Shown here piece by piece: positions 1 through 7,694 of a stretch of 64,000 nt of DNA. The stretch's first letter is position 1. Each line of letters begins with the position of its first letter. This stretch comes from Cytophagales bacterium CG12_big_fil_rev_8_21_14_0_65_40_12 (GTDB lineage Bacteria > Bacteroidota > Bacteroidia > Cytophagales > Cyclobacteriaceae): positions 55,698-119,697 of the forward strand of contig PCUU01000026.1 in assembly GCA_002786855.1 (NCBI GenBank), given 5' to 3'. The translations under genes and the position numbers were made by a program. Below the pieces are notes generated by a model that ran no database searches, was not told the origin of the DNA, and saw only the letters and a program-made list of their open reading frames with translations.

Positions 1-16
1 GGCAAAAATATAATAA

Positions 17-1717
17 TCATTCAAACTTAATATCCTTGATGAAGAGTTGTAGACTTCGGTGTCCTCTAAAGTCGTTTTCTTCAATGGTATAAGCCATGTG
101 AAATTTCATGCCAGAACTGATCAAATCGGCATAATCTCCTAAACCAAAGCCAATCGCATCGAACGCAGTATCTGTTCCTTCTTGTTTGACAATGAACTTA
201 AGATGTTGCCCTTTCAATACTTTCACGTTTTCGGCATGAACATTTTCTGAAACAAACAAGGGCTGCATATTTTGTGGCCCAAAAGGCCCCATTTGCTTGA
301 TTGTATTGAAGAATTTAAAGTCTATATCGTCCAAGAAAATTATGGTATCGACATTAATCGCAGGAATGAGCTGATCCTCAGTGATCTGCCTAGCAACTAC
401 CTCTTCGAACTTAATTTTGAAAGCTTCTACATTGCTGAGGTCCATGGTAATCCCTGCGGCATACATGTGCCCGCCATATTGCTCCAGTAAATCTGCACAT
501 TCTGAAATGGCATTGTAAATATCAAAACCGAGTACAGAACGCGCAGAGCCTGTCGCTTTGTTGTTCGATTCTGTAAGAATAACAGTCGGGCGGTAATACT
601 TCTCAACGCAGCGCGAAGCAACAATACCAATCACTCCCTTATGCCAATCTTCCTTATAAAGTACAGTCGATTTCGCGTTGACCATTTCTGTATCTGACTC
701 GATCATCATCAAAGCCTCTTCTGTTATTGAACTGTCGAAATCCTTTCTGGCATCATTCTGATCATTGATTGCCTTGGCCATATTGGTGGCCTCCTCTACG
801 GTTTTTGCCAAAAGTAAATTGACAGAAGCCCCTGCATGGTCCATTCTGCCCGCTGCGTTGATCCTTGGCCCAATTCCAAAAACGATAGTAGTAACCGTCA
901 AGTCGTTTTTGTTCTTATAAAGTTCAATCAGCGCTTTTAATCCAGGCCTTGGATCTTGATTTAACTTTTTGAGGCCGTAGTAAGTAAGTACCCGATTCTC
1001 GCCAGTGATTGGAACGATGTCTGAGGCAATACTTACCGCCAAAAGATCTAAATATTGAAAGAGTTCTTCTTGTGCTAAATCACTTCTTTGGCAAAAGGCT
1101 TGAAGCAGCTTAAAGCCCACTCCACAGCCTGAAAGTTCTTTGTACGGGTATTCGCAATCCATGCGCTTAGGATCGAGCACCGCATAAGCTGGAGGTAGTT
1201 CTTCACCGGGCGTGTGGTGATCGCAAATGATTACGTCAATACTTGCAGCAGCTGCATCTTTAACTCTATCGCAAGCCTTAATACCACAGTCTAGGGTAAC
1301 AATAAGGCTAAAGCCGTTGTCTATCGCATATTGAATTCCAGCTTTGGAAACACCATAACCTTCGCTGTAGCGATCGGGGATATAGAATTCTAGGTTAGAG
1401 AATCTTTGGGAAAGGAAGCCATAGAAGGTGGCTACAGCGGTTGTGCCGTCTACATCATAATCTCCATAAACGAGAATATTTTCTTGGGTTTCCAGGGCTC
1501 GAGCTAATCGATCAACAGCCTTACCCATATCCTTCATCAAAAAAGGATCATGAAGTTGATCCATTTGAGGCCTAAAATAGGCTTTGGCCTCTTCGTAATC
1601 CTTGATTCCTTTTTTAGCAAACAAAAACGCAAGGTTTTCGCTAATGCCCAAGTCTTGCTGAAGTGATTCAACAAGGTCGGGATTTGCCAGTTCACCAAAT
1701 AGCCATCTTTTTTGCAT
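17..1717 (-). CDS. recJ: single-stranded-DNA-specific exonuclease RecJ
   Basis: ORF 17..1786; DHH motifs (VYGDYDVDGTTA, CDHHTPG, GGH). Start probably MQKRWLFGELAN at 1717, because the upstream gene's terminator lies inside the longer ORF. Confidence 0.95.
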   Translation of the reverse strand: MQKRWLFGELANPDLVESLQQDLGISENLAFLFAKKGIKDYEEAKAYFRPQMDQLHDPFLMKDMGKAVDRLARALETQENILVYGDYDVDGTTAVATFYGFLSQRFSNLEFYIPDRYSEGYGVSKAGIQYAIDNGFSLIVTLDCGIKACDRVKDAAAASIDVIICDHHTPGEELPPAYAVLDPKRMDCEYPYKELSGCGVGFKLLQAFCQRSDLAQEELFQYLDLLAVSIASDIVPITGENRVLTYYGLKKLNQDPRPGLKALIELYKNKNDLTVTTIVFGIGPRINAAGRMDHAGASVNLLLAKTVEEATNMAKAINDQNDARKDFDSSITEEALMMIESDTEMVNAKSTVLYKEDWHKGVIGIVASRCVEKYYRPTVILTESNNKATGSARSVLGFDIYNAISECADLLEQYGGHMYAAGITMDLSNVEAFKIKFEEVVARQITEDQLIPAINVDTIIFLDDIDFKFFNTIKQMGPFGPQNMQPLFVSENVHAENVKVLKGQHLKFIVKQEGTDTAFDAIGFGLGDYADLISSGMKFHMAYTIEENDFRGHRSLQLFIKDIKFE

Positions 1718-1758
1718 GTATAAAAATAAGAATATTTTACTTTGAAATTCAGGTATAA

Positions 1759-1797
1759 AAAAAGCAGTGCCTTCTTTCAAAAACACTGCTAAAATAT
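1759..1797 (-). terminator. Rho-independent terminator of the 1813..2475 gene
   Basis: On minus strand AGCAGTG-N14-CACTGCT followed by a T run (1763-1769 / 1784-1790). Confidence 0.7.
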
Positions 1798-1812
1798 TTT
1801 AATTAAAAAGGA

Positions 1813-2475
1813 CTAGTCGTTCGCCTTTGCGTTTGGCAGAACATCTTTGAGTGGCACCCTTACGCCATCTCTGTAAGGCACAATCCAAGCATCTTCCACA
1901 CCCATTTCTCTTAAATAGCGCTTCAAGATGTTCGCATCTTCGTAGTTACGGAAGTTGCCAATAATGTATTTTCTTAAGTCGTCCGTTTTTTCTTCGGCAA
2001 AATCCTCTGAGGTATCAGCATACTTTTTCAAATCCACTTTTCTGAAAGCGCCTACTTGTACTTTGAACACAACGCCAATACCAAAATCTTCGCCATTGAT
2101 CAAATCTGGGTTGTAGGCAGGACGATTTGCGAGTTGGGCTTTTAAATTCTCAGTTTCCTTTTGAGCTGCCTGATAAGCCGCTTGCATTCTCGTAGCTTGC
2201 TTTTGAAGGTCTATGATTTGATTATCCTTTTCAGAAACTTGCTTCTCCAAAGTTTCTATATCACCAACTGCGGCAGCATTTGAGGCCTTTAGCTTTAAAT
2301 GCTCCTCTGATAATACTTTGAAGTCTTCAGGACTCATGGACTTTTTCTTTTTCTTCCATTCCTTCATTTCAATTTTGAAGGCTTTTTTCTCGGCTTTGGT
2401 CATTTCTTGACCTATTGCAGCTGTCGCAATAAAAATACCCAAGGCAATGGTAAAAAGTACTTTAGAAGTTTTCAT
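1813..2475 (-). CDS. secreted coiled-coil protein with SPOR-like C-terminal region
   Basis: Signal peptide; coiled coil; FKVQVGAFRK...YIIGNFRNYEDANILKRYLREMGVEDAWIVPYRDGVRV resembles a SPOR-like repeat. Confidence 0.6.
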   Translation of the reverse strand: MKTSKVLFTIALGIFIATAAIGQEMTKAEKKAFKIEMKEWKKKKKSMSPEDFKVLSEEHLKLKASNAAAVGDIETLEKQVSEKDNQIIDLQKQATRMQAAYQAAQKETENLKAQLANRPAYNPDLINGEDFGIGVVFKVQVGAFRKVDLKKYADTSEDFAEEKTDDLRKYIIGNFRNYEDANILKRYLREMGVEDAWIVPYRDGVRVPLKDVLPNAKAND

Positions 2476-2531
2476 CTTATATCGATTTGATTGAGTTTAA
2501 ACTCATTTAATCACAAATTATAACTTTAATG

Positions 2532-3932
2532 TCAGCTTTTCAAACTTCCGATCATATCTTCTGGCTTCACCCACTCATCAAATTCATTTGGAGTTAAGTA
2601 GCCAAGGTTAACTGCCTCCTCTTTCAAGGTTGTTCCATTCTCATGTGCTGTTTTGGCAATTTTAGCCGCCTTTTCGTAGCCAATTTTTGTATTCAGCGCT
2701 GTGACGAGCATCAGCGAATTGTTCAAATGCTGTTTGATGCTTTTATAATCTGGCTCTATGCCAATGGCGCAGTTATCATTAAAAGACACACAAGCATCAC
2801 CAATCAAACGTGCAGACTGCAATAAATTATAGGCCATTACGGGTTTAAAAACATTCAATTCATAATGCCCCTGCGCACCACCAAAGGTAACGGTAACATC
2901 ATTGCCTATGACCTGAGCGCAAACCATCGTCATTGCCTCGCATTGCGTAGGGTTAACTTTGCCTGGCATAATCGATGACCCTGGCTCGTTAGAAGGAATG
3001 ATAATTTCTCCAATACCAGATCTTGGCCCAGAGGCAAGCATTCTAATATCGTTCGCGATTTTATTCAAAGAGACCGCCATTTGCTTTAGTGCCCCATGCG
3101 TTTCTACAAAAGCATCGTGGGCGGCTAAAGCCTCAAATTTATTTTCTGCTGTAATAAATGGGTGACCAGTAAATTCAGCAATTTTTTCGGCAACCAATTC
3201 TGAATAGCCTGCTGGAGTATTGATACCAGTACCCACAGCCGTTCCACCAAGTGCTAGTTCGGAAAGGTGTTCTAAAGTATTTTTTATAGCCTTCAATCCA
3301 TGGTTAAGTTGTGAAACATACCCAGAAAACTCTTGGCCTAAGGTCAATGGTGTCGCATCCATTAAATGGGTCCTGCCAATTTTCACCACATTCATAAACT
3401 CCTTAGACTTGGCTTGAAGCGTATCTCTCAACAGCTCCACTCCCGGAATTGTGTTTTCAACTATCAATTTATAAGCAGCAATGTGCATGCCTGTAGGGTA
3501 AGTATCATTAGAAGATTGTGATTTATTCACATCGTCATTGGGGTGTACTTCTGTTTTGCCTTCGCCCAATTTATGGCCTGAATTTACATGCGCCCTATTA
3601 GCGATCACCTCATTCACATTCATATTTGACTGTGTGCCAGAACCAGTTTGCCAGATCACAAGTGGGAATTGATCATCTAGTTTACCTTCTAAAATCTCAT
3701 CACAGACTTTCGAGATCATGTCGCGCTTTTCTACTGAAAGCACTCCCAACTGATGATTGGTATGGGCAGCGGCCTTTTTCAAATAAGCGAAGCCATGAAC
3801 AACTTCTAAAGGCATGCTTGCTTCCGGGCCAATTTTAAAATTGTTTCTAGAGCGTTCGGTTTGAGCTCCCCAATATTTATCTGCGGGAACTTGTACTTCC
3901 CCCATCGTATCTTTTTCGATTCTGTATTCCAT
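2532..3932 (-). CDS. fumC: class II fumarate hydratase
   Basis: [17 protein letters not shown] signature; start at [13 protein letters not shown], with TAATTTTG box at 3960-3953 (minus) just upstream. Confidence 0.96.
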   Translation of the reverse strand: MEYRIEKDTMGEVQVPADKYWGAQTERSRNNFKIGPEASMPLEVVHGFAYLKKAAAHTNHQLGVLSVEKRDMISKVCDEILEGKLDDQFPLVIWQTGSGTQSNMNVNEVIANRAHVNSGHKLGEGKTEVHPNDDVNKSQSSNDTYPTGMHIAAYKLIVENTIPGVELLRDTLQAKSKEFMNVVKIGRTHLMDATPLTLGQEFSGYVSQLNHGLKAIKNTLEHLSELALGGTAVGTGINTPAGYSELVAEKIAEFTGHPFITAENKFEALAAHDAFVETHGALKQMAVSLNKIANDIRMLASGPRSGIGEIIIPSNEPGSSIMPGKVNPTQCEAMTMVCAQVIGNDVTVTFGGAQGHYELNVFKPVMAYNLLQSARLIGDACVSFNDNCAIGIEPDYKSIKQHLNNSLMLVTALNTKIGYEKAAKIAKTAHENGTTLKEEAVNLGYLTPNEFDEWVKPEDMIGSLKS

Positions 3933-4046
3933 AGGATGAAATTTGTGCTGGCCAAAATTAGTCAATGAAGAAGGAGTAAGAAAGCATTTCGAAAGCGGAA
4001 TTCACCGATTTTAAAATAAAGCTAAAAAGCCTTGACGAATAGTTCG

Positions 4047-4080
4047 TTCGTTTACCGATGTTGGCCGTGCGTTTACCGAT
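4047..4080 (+). promoter_or_regulatory. 21-bp phased direct repeat, candidate LytTR regulator site
   Basis: CGTTTACCGAT at 4049-4059 and again at 4070-4080, start-to-start 21 bp. Confidence 0.45.
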
Positions 4081-4190
4081 TTGCGCCAACAGCAAAGCGA
4101 CCAATGCACGTACATTTGAATGTATTTAAAGCCCAAAGGTCAAAAACGAGGCAATAAAAGAAACGACAAACTCAAACAACAACACAACAA

Positions 4191-4212
4191 GCAGGCAGTG
4201 AAAGCTGCCTGC
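4191..4212. promoter_or_regulatory. hairpin in 5' leader of the LiaF-like gene
   Basis: Perfect 8-bp inverted repeat GCAGGCAG-TGAAAG-CTGCCTGC, 20 nt before the ATG at 4232. Confidence 0.5.
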
Positions 4213-4231
4213 CACTAAAACAACGAAAACT

Positions 4232-4930
4232 ATGTCACAGTCAGTTAACAAAAGGTACATTATCGGAGCGATCTTCCTTGTAATAGGTTCGCTTTGGACA
4301 CTCGACAATCTTGATATTCTGAGTTTCAGAATTCCTTGGTACTTCCGTCAGTGGTATTCCATCATGATCCTTATCGGTTTATTGGTAGCCACCGTCCGCG
4401 AAAAAGTCGGATTTGGACTTACACTTATGGCCATAGGTACGGCCTTCTTACTCAGAGATGTCTATTACCTAGATTTCAGGGATATTTTTGACTTCTGGCC
4501 AGTTGTGTTCATCATTATCGGTGTCTCGTTGATCTTCCGAAGAAATAAAGAACACAGTGGGGTAAACGAAAAAAAAAATACTGACTCAGAATTAGATATG
4601 GTAGACGAAATTGCCCTTTTCGGAGGTGCAGAAAGAGTAGTTACCTCAAAGCAGTTTAAAGGCGGAAAGTTGACCTCTATTTTCGGAGGCACCGACTTAA
4701 ACCTGATTAACGCAGAGCTTGCCAGCGGCACGAATGTTTTGGATGTATTCGTTTTGTTCGGTGGAACTGACATTAGAGTTCCTTCCGATATGAATGTCAA
4801 GGTAAAAGTAACTGCCATTTTCGGAGGATTTTCAGATGAACGTAAAATCCTTGCGGAAAACGAAGCCAACAATGGAAAAGAATTGATCATCAAAGGATTA
4901 GTGCTTTTCGGAGGCGGTGAAGTAAAATAA
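4232..4930 (+). CDS. LiaF/LiaI-like transmembrane protein (DUF5668-type) with toastrack-like C-terminus
   Basis: Four N-terminal hydrophobic helices and repeated FGG motifs (ALFGGAER, IFGGTDLN, LFGGTDIRV, IFGGFSDER). Confidence 0.75.
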   Translation: MSQSVNKRYIIGAIFLVIGSLWTLDNLDILSFRIPWYFRQWYSIMILIGLLVATVREKVGFGLTLMAIGTAFLLRDVYYLDFRDIFDFWPVVFIIIGVSLIFRRNKEHSGVNEKKNTDSELDMVDEIALFGGAERVVTSKQFKGGKLTSIFGGTDLNLINAELASGTNVLDVFVLFGGTDIRVPSDMNVKVKVTAIFGGFSDERKILAENEANNGKELIIKGLVLFGGGEVK

Positions 4931-4947
4931 TAATTGGTTAAAATGAA

Positions 4948-4992
4948 ATGGGTATTGCGACTGGTCATTGCAATACCCATCAATTTTTTCTC
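4948..4992 (+). terminator. intra-cluster terminator or attenuator-like hairpin
   Basis: ATGGGTATTGC-N11-GCAATACCCAT (perfect 11 bp) followed by CAATTTTTTC. Confidence 0.6.
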
Positions 4993-5028
4993 GCTACTAT
5001 TTCATAATTTAGGGTTCACATCAATTCA

Positions 5029-6084
5029 ATGAACCACCCTTTTCTCAAAAACAAAGGCTTAATTTTTTACTCGGCAGCATGGTTATTTGTAGCCATACTC
5101 TTCGGCTTGGGACTTCATTATTTCTATGATGCCCCTACCAAAGAAGCGCTGATTGATAGCTTCATCTTTAACGGCATTTTCTATGGACTCGGTTTGGCTT
5201 ATTGGTTTGTGGTTCGTTATAACTCATTCGATTCTTCTCAAATTCTCAATCTTTTTGTCAGCCATTTGGCTGCTGCAGCCCTCTCGGTAACAGTAGGCGT
5301 TTTTCTCACCATTACCATCATTAAAAGTTTACTGCCGCAGGATGAAGTTTCTCTGGCCCTACTCAATATTTCAATGGCCTGGCGGGCAGCGCTTGGTTTG
5401 CTCTATTATGCTGTGATCATTCTGGTGTATCACCTTATCAAATACTATGACGATTTAAGGGAAAGAAGCCAACAACAAACCCAACTAGAATCCATGCTGA
5501 AGGAGTCGGAATTGGAAATGTTGAAATCACAGATCAATCCCCATTTTATCTTTAATAGCTTAAATTCAATTGCTTCGTTGACCATTACTGCCCCAAGCCA
5601 AGCCAGAGAAATGGTGGTCAAACTATCAGATTTTTTACGCTATTCTCTTGGCAAGGAAAACAAACAATTGAATAGTCTGGAAGAAGAACTGGCCAACCTT
5701 CTACTCTATTTAGAAATTGAAAAAGTACGCTTTGGCGATCGTCTAAAAGTGGAAACTGAAATTACCGAAGCCGCAAAACACTTAGACCTTCCCAACCTTA
5801 TCCTTCAACCTTTGATCGAAAACGCAATCAAGCATGGTATTTATGAAAGCTTGGGCGATGTCACTATCCGTTTAAAAGCATCAGAAGAAAATGGCGTTCT
5901 GCGCGTGTTTATGACCAATGAATTCGATCCTGAAGCAATAAGCAAAAAAGGAAAAGGTATAGGACTTAAAAACGTGCGAGAACGATTGAGGGTGATTTAT
6001 GGGGTGCCAAAATTGGTTTTCACCGAAACGAATGATAATTTATTCACTGTCCGATTGGACATTCCACAATTAACCGAGAAATGA
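5029..6084 (+). CDS. LytS-family sensor histidine kinase
   Basis: SQINPHFIFNSLNSIASL and LPNLILQPLIENAIKHGI motifs; overlaps the next ORF by ATGA. Confidence 0.93.
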   Translation: MNHPFLKNKGLIFYSAAWLFVAILFGLGLHYFYDAPTKEALIDSFIFNGIFYGLGLAYWFVVRYNSFDSSQILNLFVSHLAAAALSVTVGVFLTITIIKSLLPQDEVSLALLNISMAWRAALGLLYYAVIILVYHLIKYYDDLRERSQQQTQLESMLKESELEMLKSQINPHFIFNSLNSIASLTITAPSQAREMVVKLSDFLRYSLGKENKQLNSLEEELANLLLYLEIEKVRFGDRLKVETEITEAAKHLDLPNLILQPLIENAIKHGIYESLGDVTIRLKASEENGVLRVFMTNEFDPEAISKKGKGIGLKNVRERLRVIYGVPKLVFTETNDNLFTVRLDIPQLTEK

Positions 6085-6827
6085 TCAAAGCACTTATAGT
6101 TGATGACGAAAAATTAGCCCGAGATATTATCAAGGCCTATTTGAAAAACTTTGCTCAAATCGAAGTGGTTGCAGAATGCGCTGATGGTTTTGAAGGTTTA
6201 AAATCTATTCAAGAGCATAAGCCAGATTTACTCTTTTTGGACATTCAAATGCCAAAAATTACGGGTTTCGAATTGCTCGAACTCATTGAAAATCCTCCTG
6301 TGGTTATTTTCAGCACTGCCTTCGATCAATATGCCATTAAAGCTTTCGAACTCAACGCTACCGACTATTTACTAAAGCCTTATGCCGAAGAGCGATTCAA
6401 AGGAGCAGTTCAAAAGGCGGTTAACAAAATTGAAAGCCATGTACCCGCCCAAGCCGAAATTGAAAAGCTTACCGAAAAACGCGAGGAGTTGGCCGAAGGT
6501 ATCGACCGAATGGTGGTAAAAACAGGCAATAAAATCCACATTCTTGGTTTAGATCAAATCACCCATTTCGAAGCGCAAGATGATTATGTAGCTATTCATT
6601 CTACCCAAGGAAAATTTTTGAAGCTATTGCGCATGAAGCATTTAGAGGACAATCTTCCTCAAACTGAATTTATCCGCATTCATCGTTCTCATATCGTGTC
6701 TATCAAGCATATTGAAAAGCTCGAACTTTACGAAAAAGACAATTACTTACTTAGCCTTAAAAATGGAGTTCAACTGCCTGTAAGCCGCAATGGGCATGCT
6801 AAACTGAAAGAGGTTTTGAAGTATTAG
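6081..6827 (+). CDS. LytTR-family response regulator
   Basis: Receiver domain (LIVDDEKLARDIIKAYL, LLFLDIQMP) and LytTR domain (FIRIHRSHIVSIKHIEKLE). Confidence 0.94.
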   Translation: MIKALIVDDEKLARDIIKAYLKNFAQIEVVAECADGFEGLKSIQEHKPDLLFLDIQMPKITGFELLELIENPPVVIFSTAFDQYAIKAFELNATDYLLKPYAEERFKGAVQKAVNKIESHVPAQAEIEKLTEKREELAEGIDRMVVKTGNKIHILGLDQITHFEAQDDYVAIHSTQGKFLKLLRMKHLEDNLPQTEFIRIHRSHIVSIKHIEKLELYEKDNYLLSLKNGVQLPVSRNGHAKLKEVLKY

Positions 6828-6865
6828 TCGGGAGTCGGGAGTCGGGAGTCGGGAGTCGGGAGTCG
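6827..6865. repeat. short tandem repeat (GTCGGGA)x5 plus GTCG
   Basis: Five perfect 7-bp copies directly abutting the stop codon of the LytTR gene. Confidence 0.97.
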
Positions 6866-7026
6866 TTTAATAATTTTTTTAAGGAGAAAAGGTTCTACTA
6901 ATTCGAACAAGAATTAATGTTTATTGAGAATAATTTAAACAGTCTCGAACCGTACATCAATCAACGAGAGCTTAGAGCTGAGTTTTTGAAACTTTGGGTC
7001 GAAAATCAAAAGAAGTGAAATCTCGT

Positions 7027-7034
7027 TATATTTG
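7027..7034 (+). promoter_or_regulatory. Bacteroidetes-type -7 box (TATATTTG)
   Basis: TAnnTTTG match 5 nt before the mntA-like ATG. Confidence 0.5.
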
Positions 7035-7039
7035 ACACC

Positions 7040-7342
7040 ATGAAAATCGAGCAAAAACAGCTAGACGAAATTATACAACTCTGTGCTTCAAATAGGGTAA
7101 GATCACTTTCTGCTTTTGGTTCGGTAACTAGAGAAGATTTCAATGATCAATCAGACATCGATTTATTGGTTGATTTTGAAGAAGAAGATCCTTACAAGTA
7201 CACAGACCTCTACTTTAACCTAAAAATGAAACTTGAGAAGTTGTTAAAAAGAAAGGTTGATTTAATTGAGGAGAGAGGCATAAAAAATCGCCTATTCAGA
7301 AGCCAATTAGAAAAGTCGAAAGTTCAAATTTATGGATTATAG
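7040..7342 (+). CDS. MNT-type nucleotidyltransferase (MntA-like antitoxin)
   Basis: GSVTREDFNDQSDIDLLVDF (GSx10DxD) minimal nucleotidyltransferase motif. Confidence 0.88.
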   Translation: MKIEQKQLDEIIQLCASNRVRSLSAFGSVTREDFNDQSDIDLLVDFEEEDPYKYTDLYFNLKMKLEKLLKRKVDLIEERGIKNRLFRSQLEKSKVQIYGL

Positions 7343-7664
7343 AATTCAGACATGGCTGCTAAATATCGAACAGGCCATCAATTAAATCTTTGAATTTCTA
7401 CCCGACCGCATGGACTTCTTTGCTTATAAAAAAGACCTCAAAACAAAGAAAGCCATTGAGCGCAACCTAGAAATCATTGGCGAAGCGGTGAAAAGAATTC
7501 TTGACATAGATGAGCACTTCCCAATTGAAAATGCACGACAAATAGTCAACACTAGGAATAGAATTATCCATGATTATGACAACATCTCGGATGAAGTAAT
7601 CTGGACAATCGTCACTCGGGAGCTACCTAAACTCAAAAAGGAAGTTGATCATCTATTGAAGTAG
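7332..7664 (+). pseudogene. HEPN-domain (DUF86/HepT-like) toxin gene interrupted by an in-frame stop
   Basis: Frame from ATG 7332 (MDYRIQTWLLNIEQAIN) meets TAA at 7383-7385, then continues in the same frame as IFEFLPDRMDFFAYKKDLKTKKAIERNLEIIGEA...RNRIIHDY. A residual ORF starts at ATG 7410. Confidence 0.75.
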
Positions 7665-7694
7665 CTAAAAAAGCGTTTTTCTCAAACCCCAATC

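Noticed and set aside
4465-4983. 172-aa minus-strand ORF over the LiaF-like gene
   Set aside because: Antisense to a better supported membrane-protein CDS with motif support.
6827-6865. GTCGGGA array as a CRISPR fragment
   Set aside because: 7-bp contiguous tandem units with no spacers; no cas genes in the window.
7383-7385. Frameshift or recoding explanation for the HEPN interruption
   Set aside because: The frame on both sides is identical, so a frameshift is not needed; no obvious slippery sequence or stimulatory structure for recoding.
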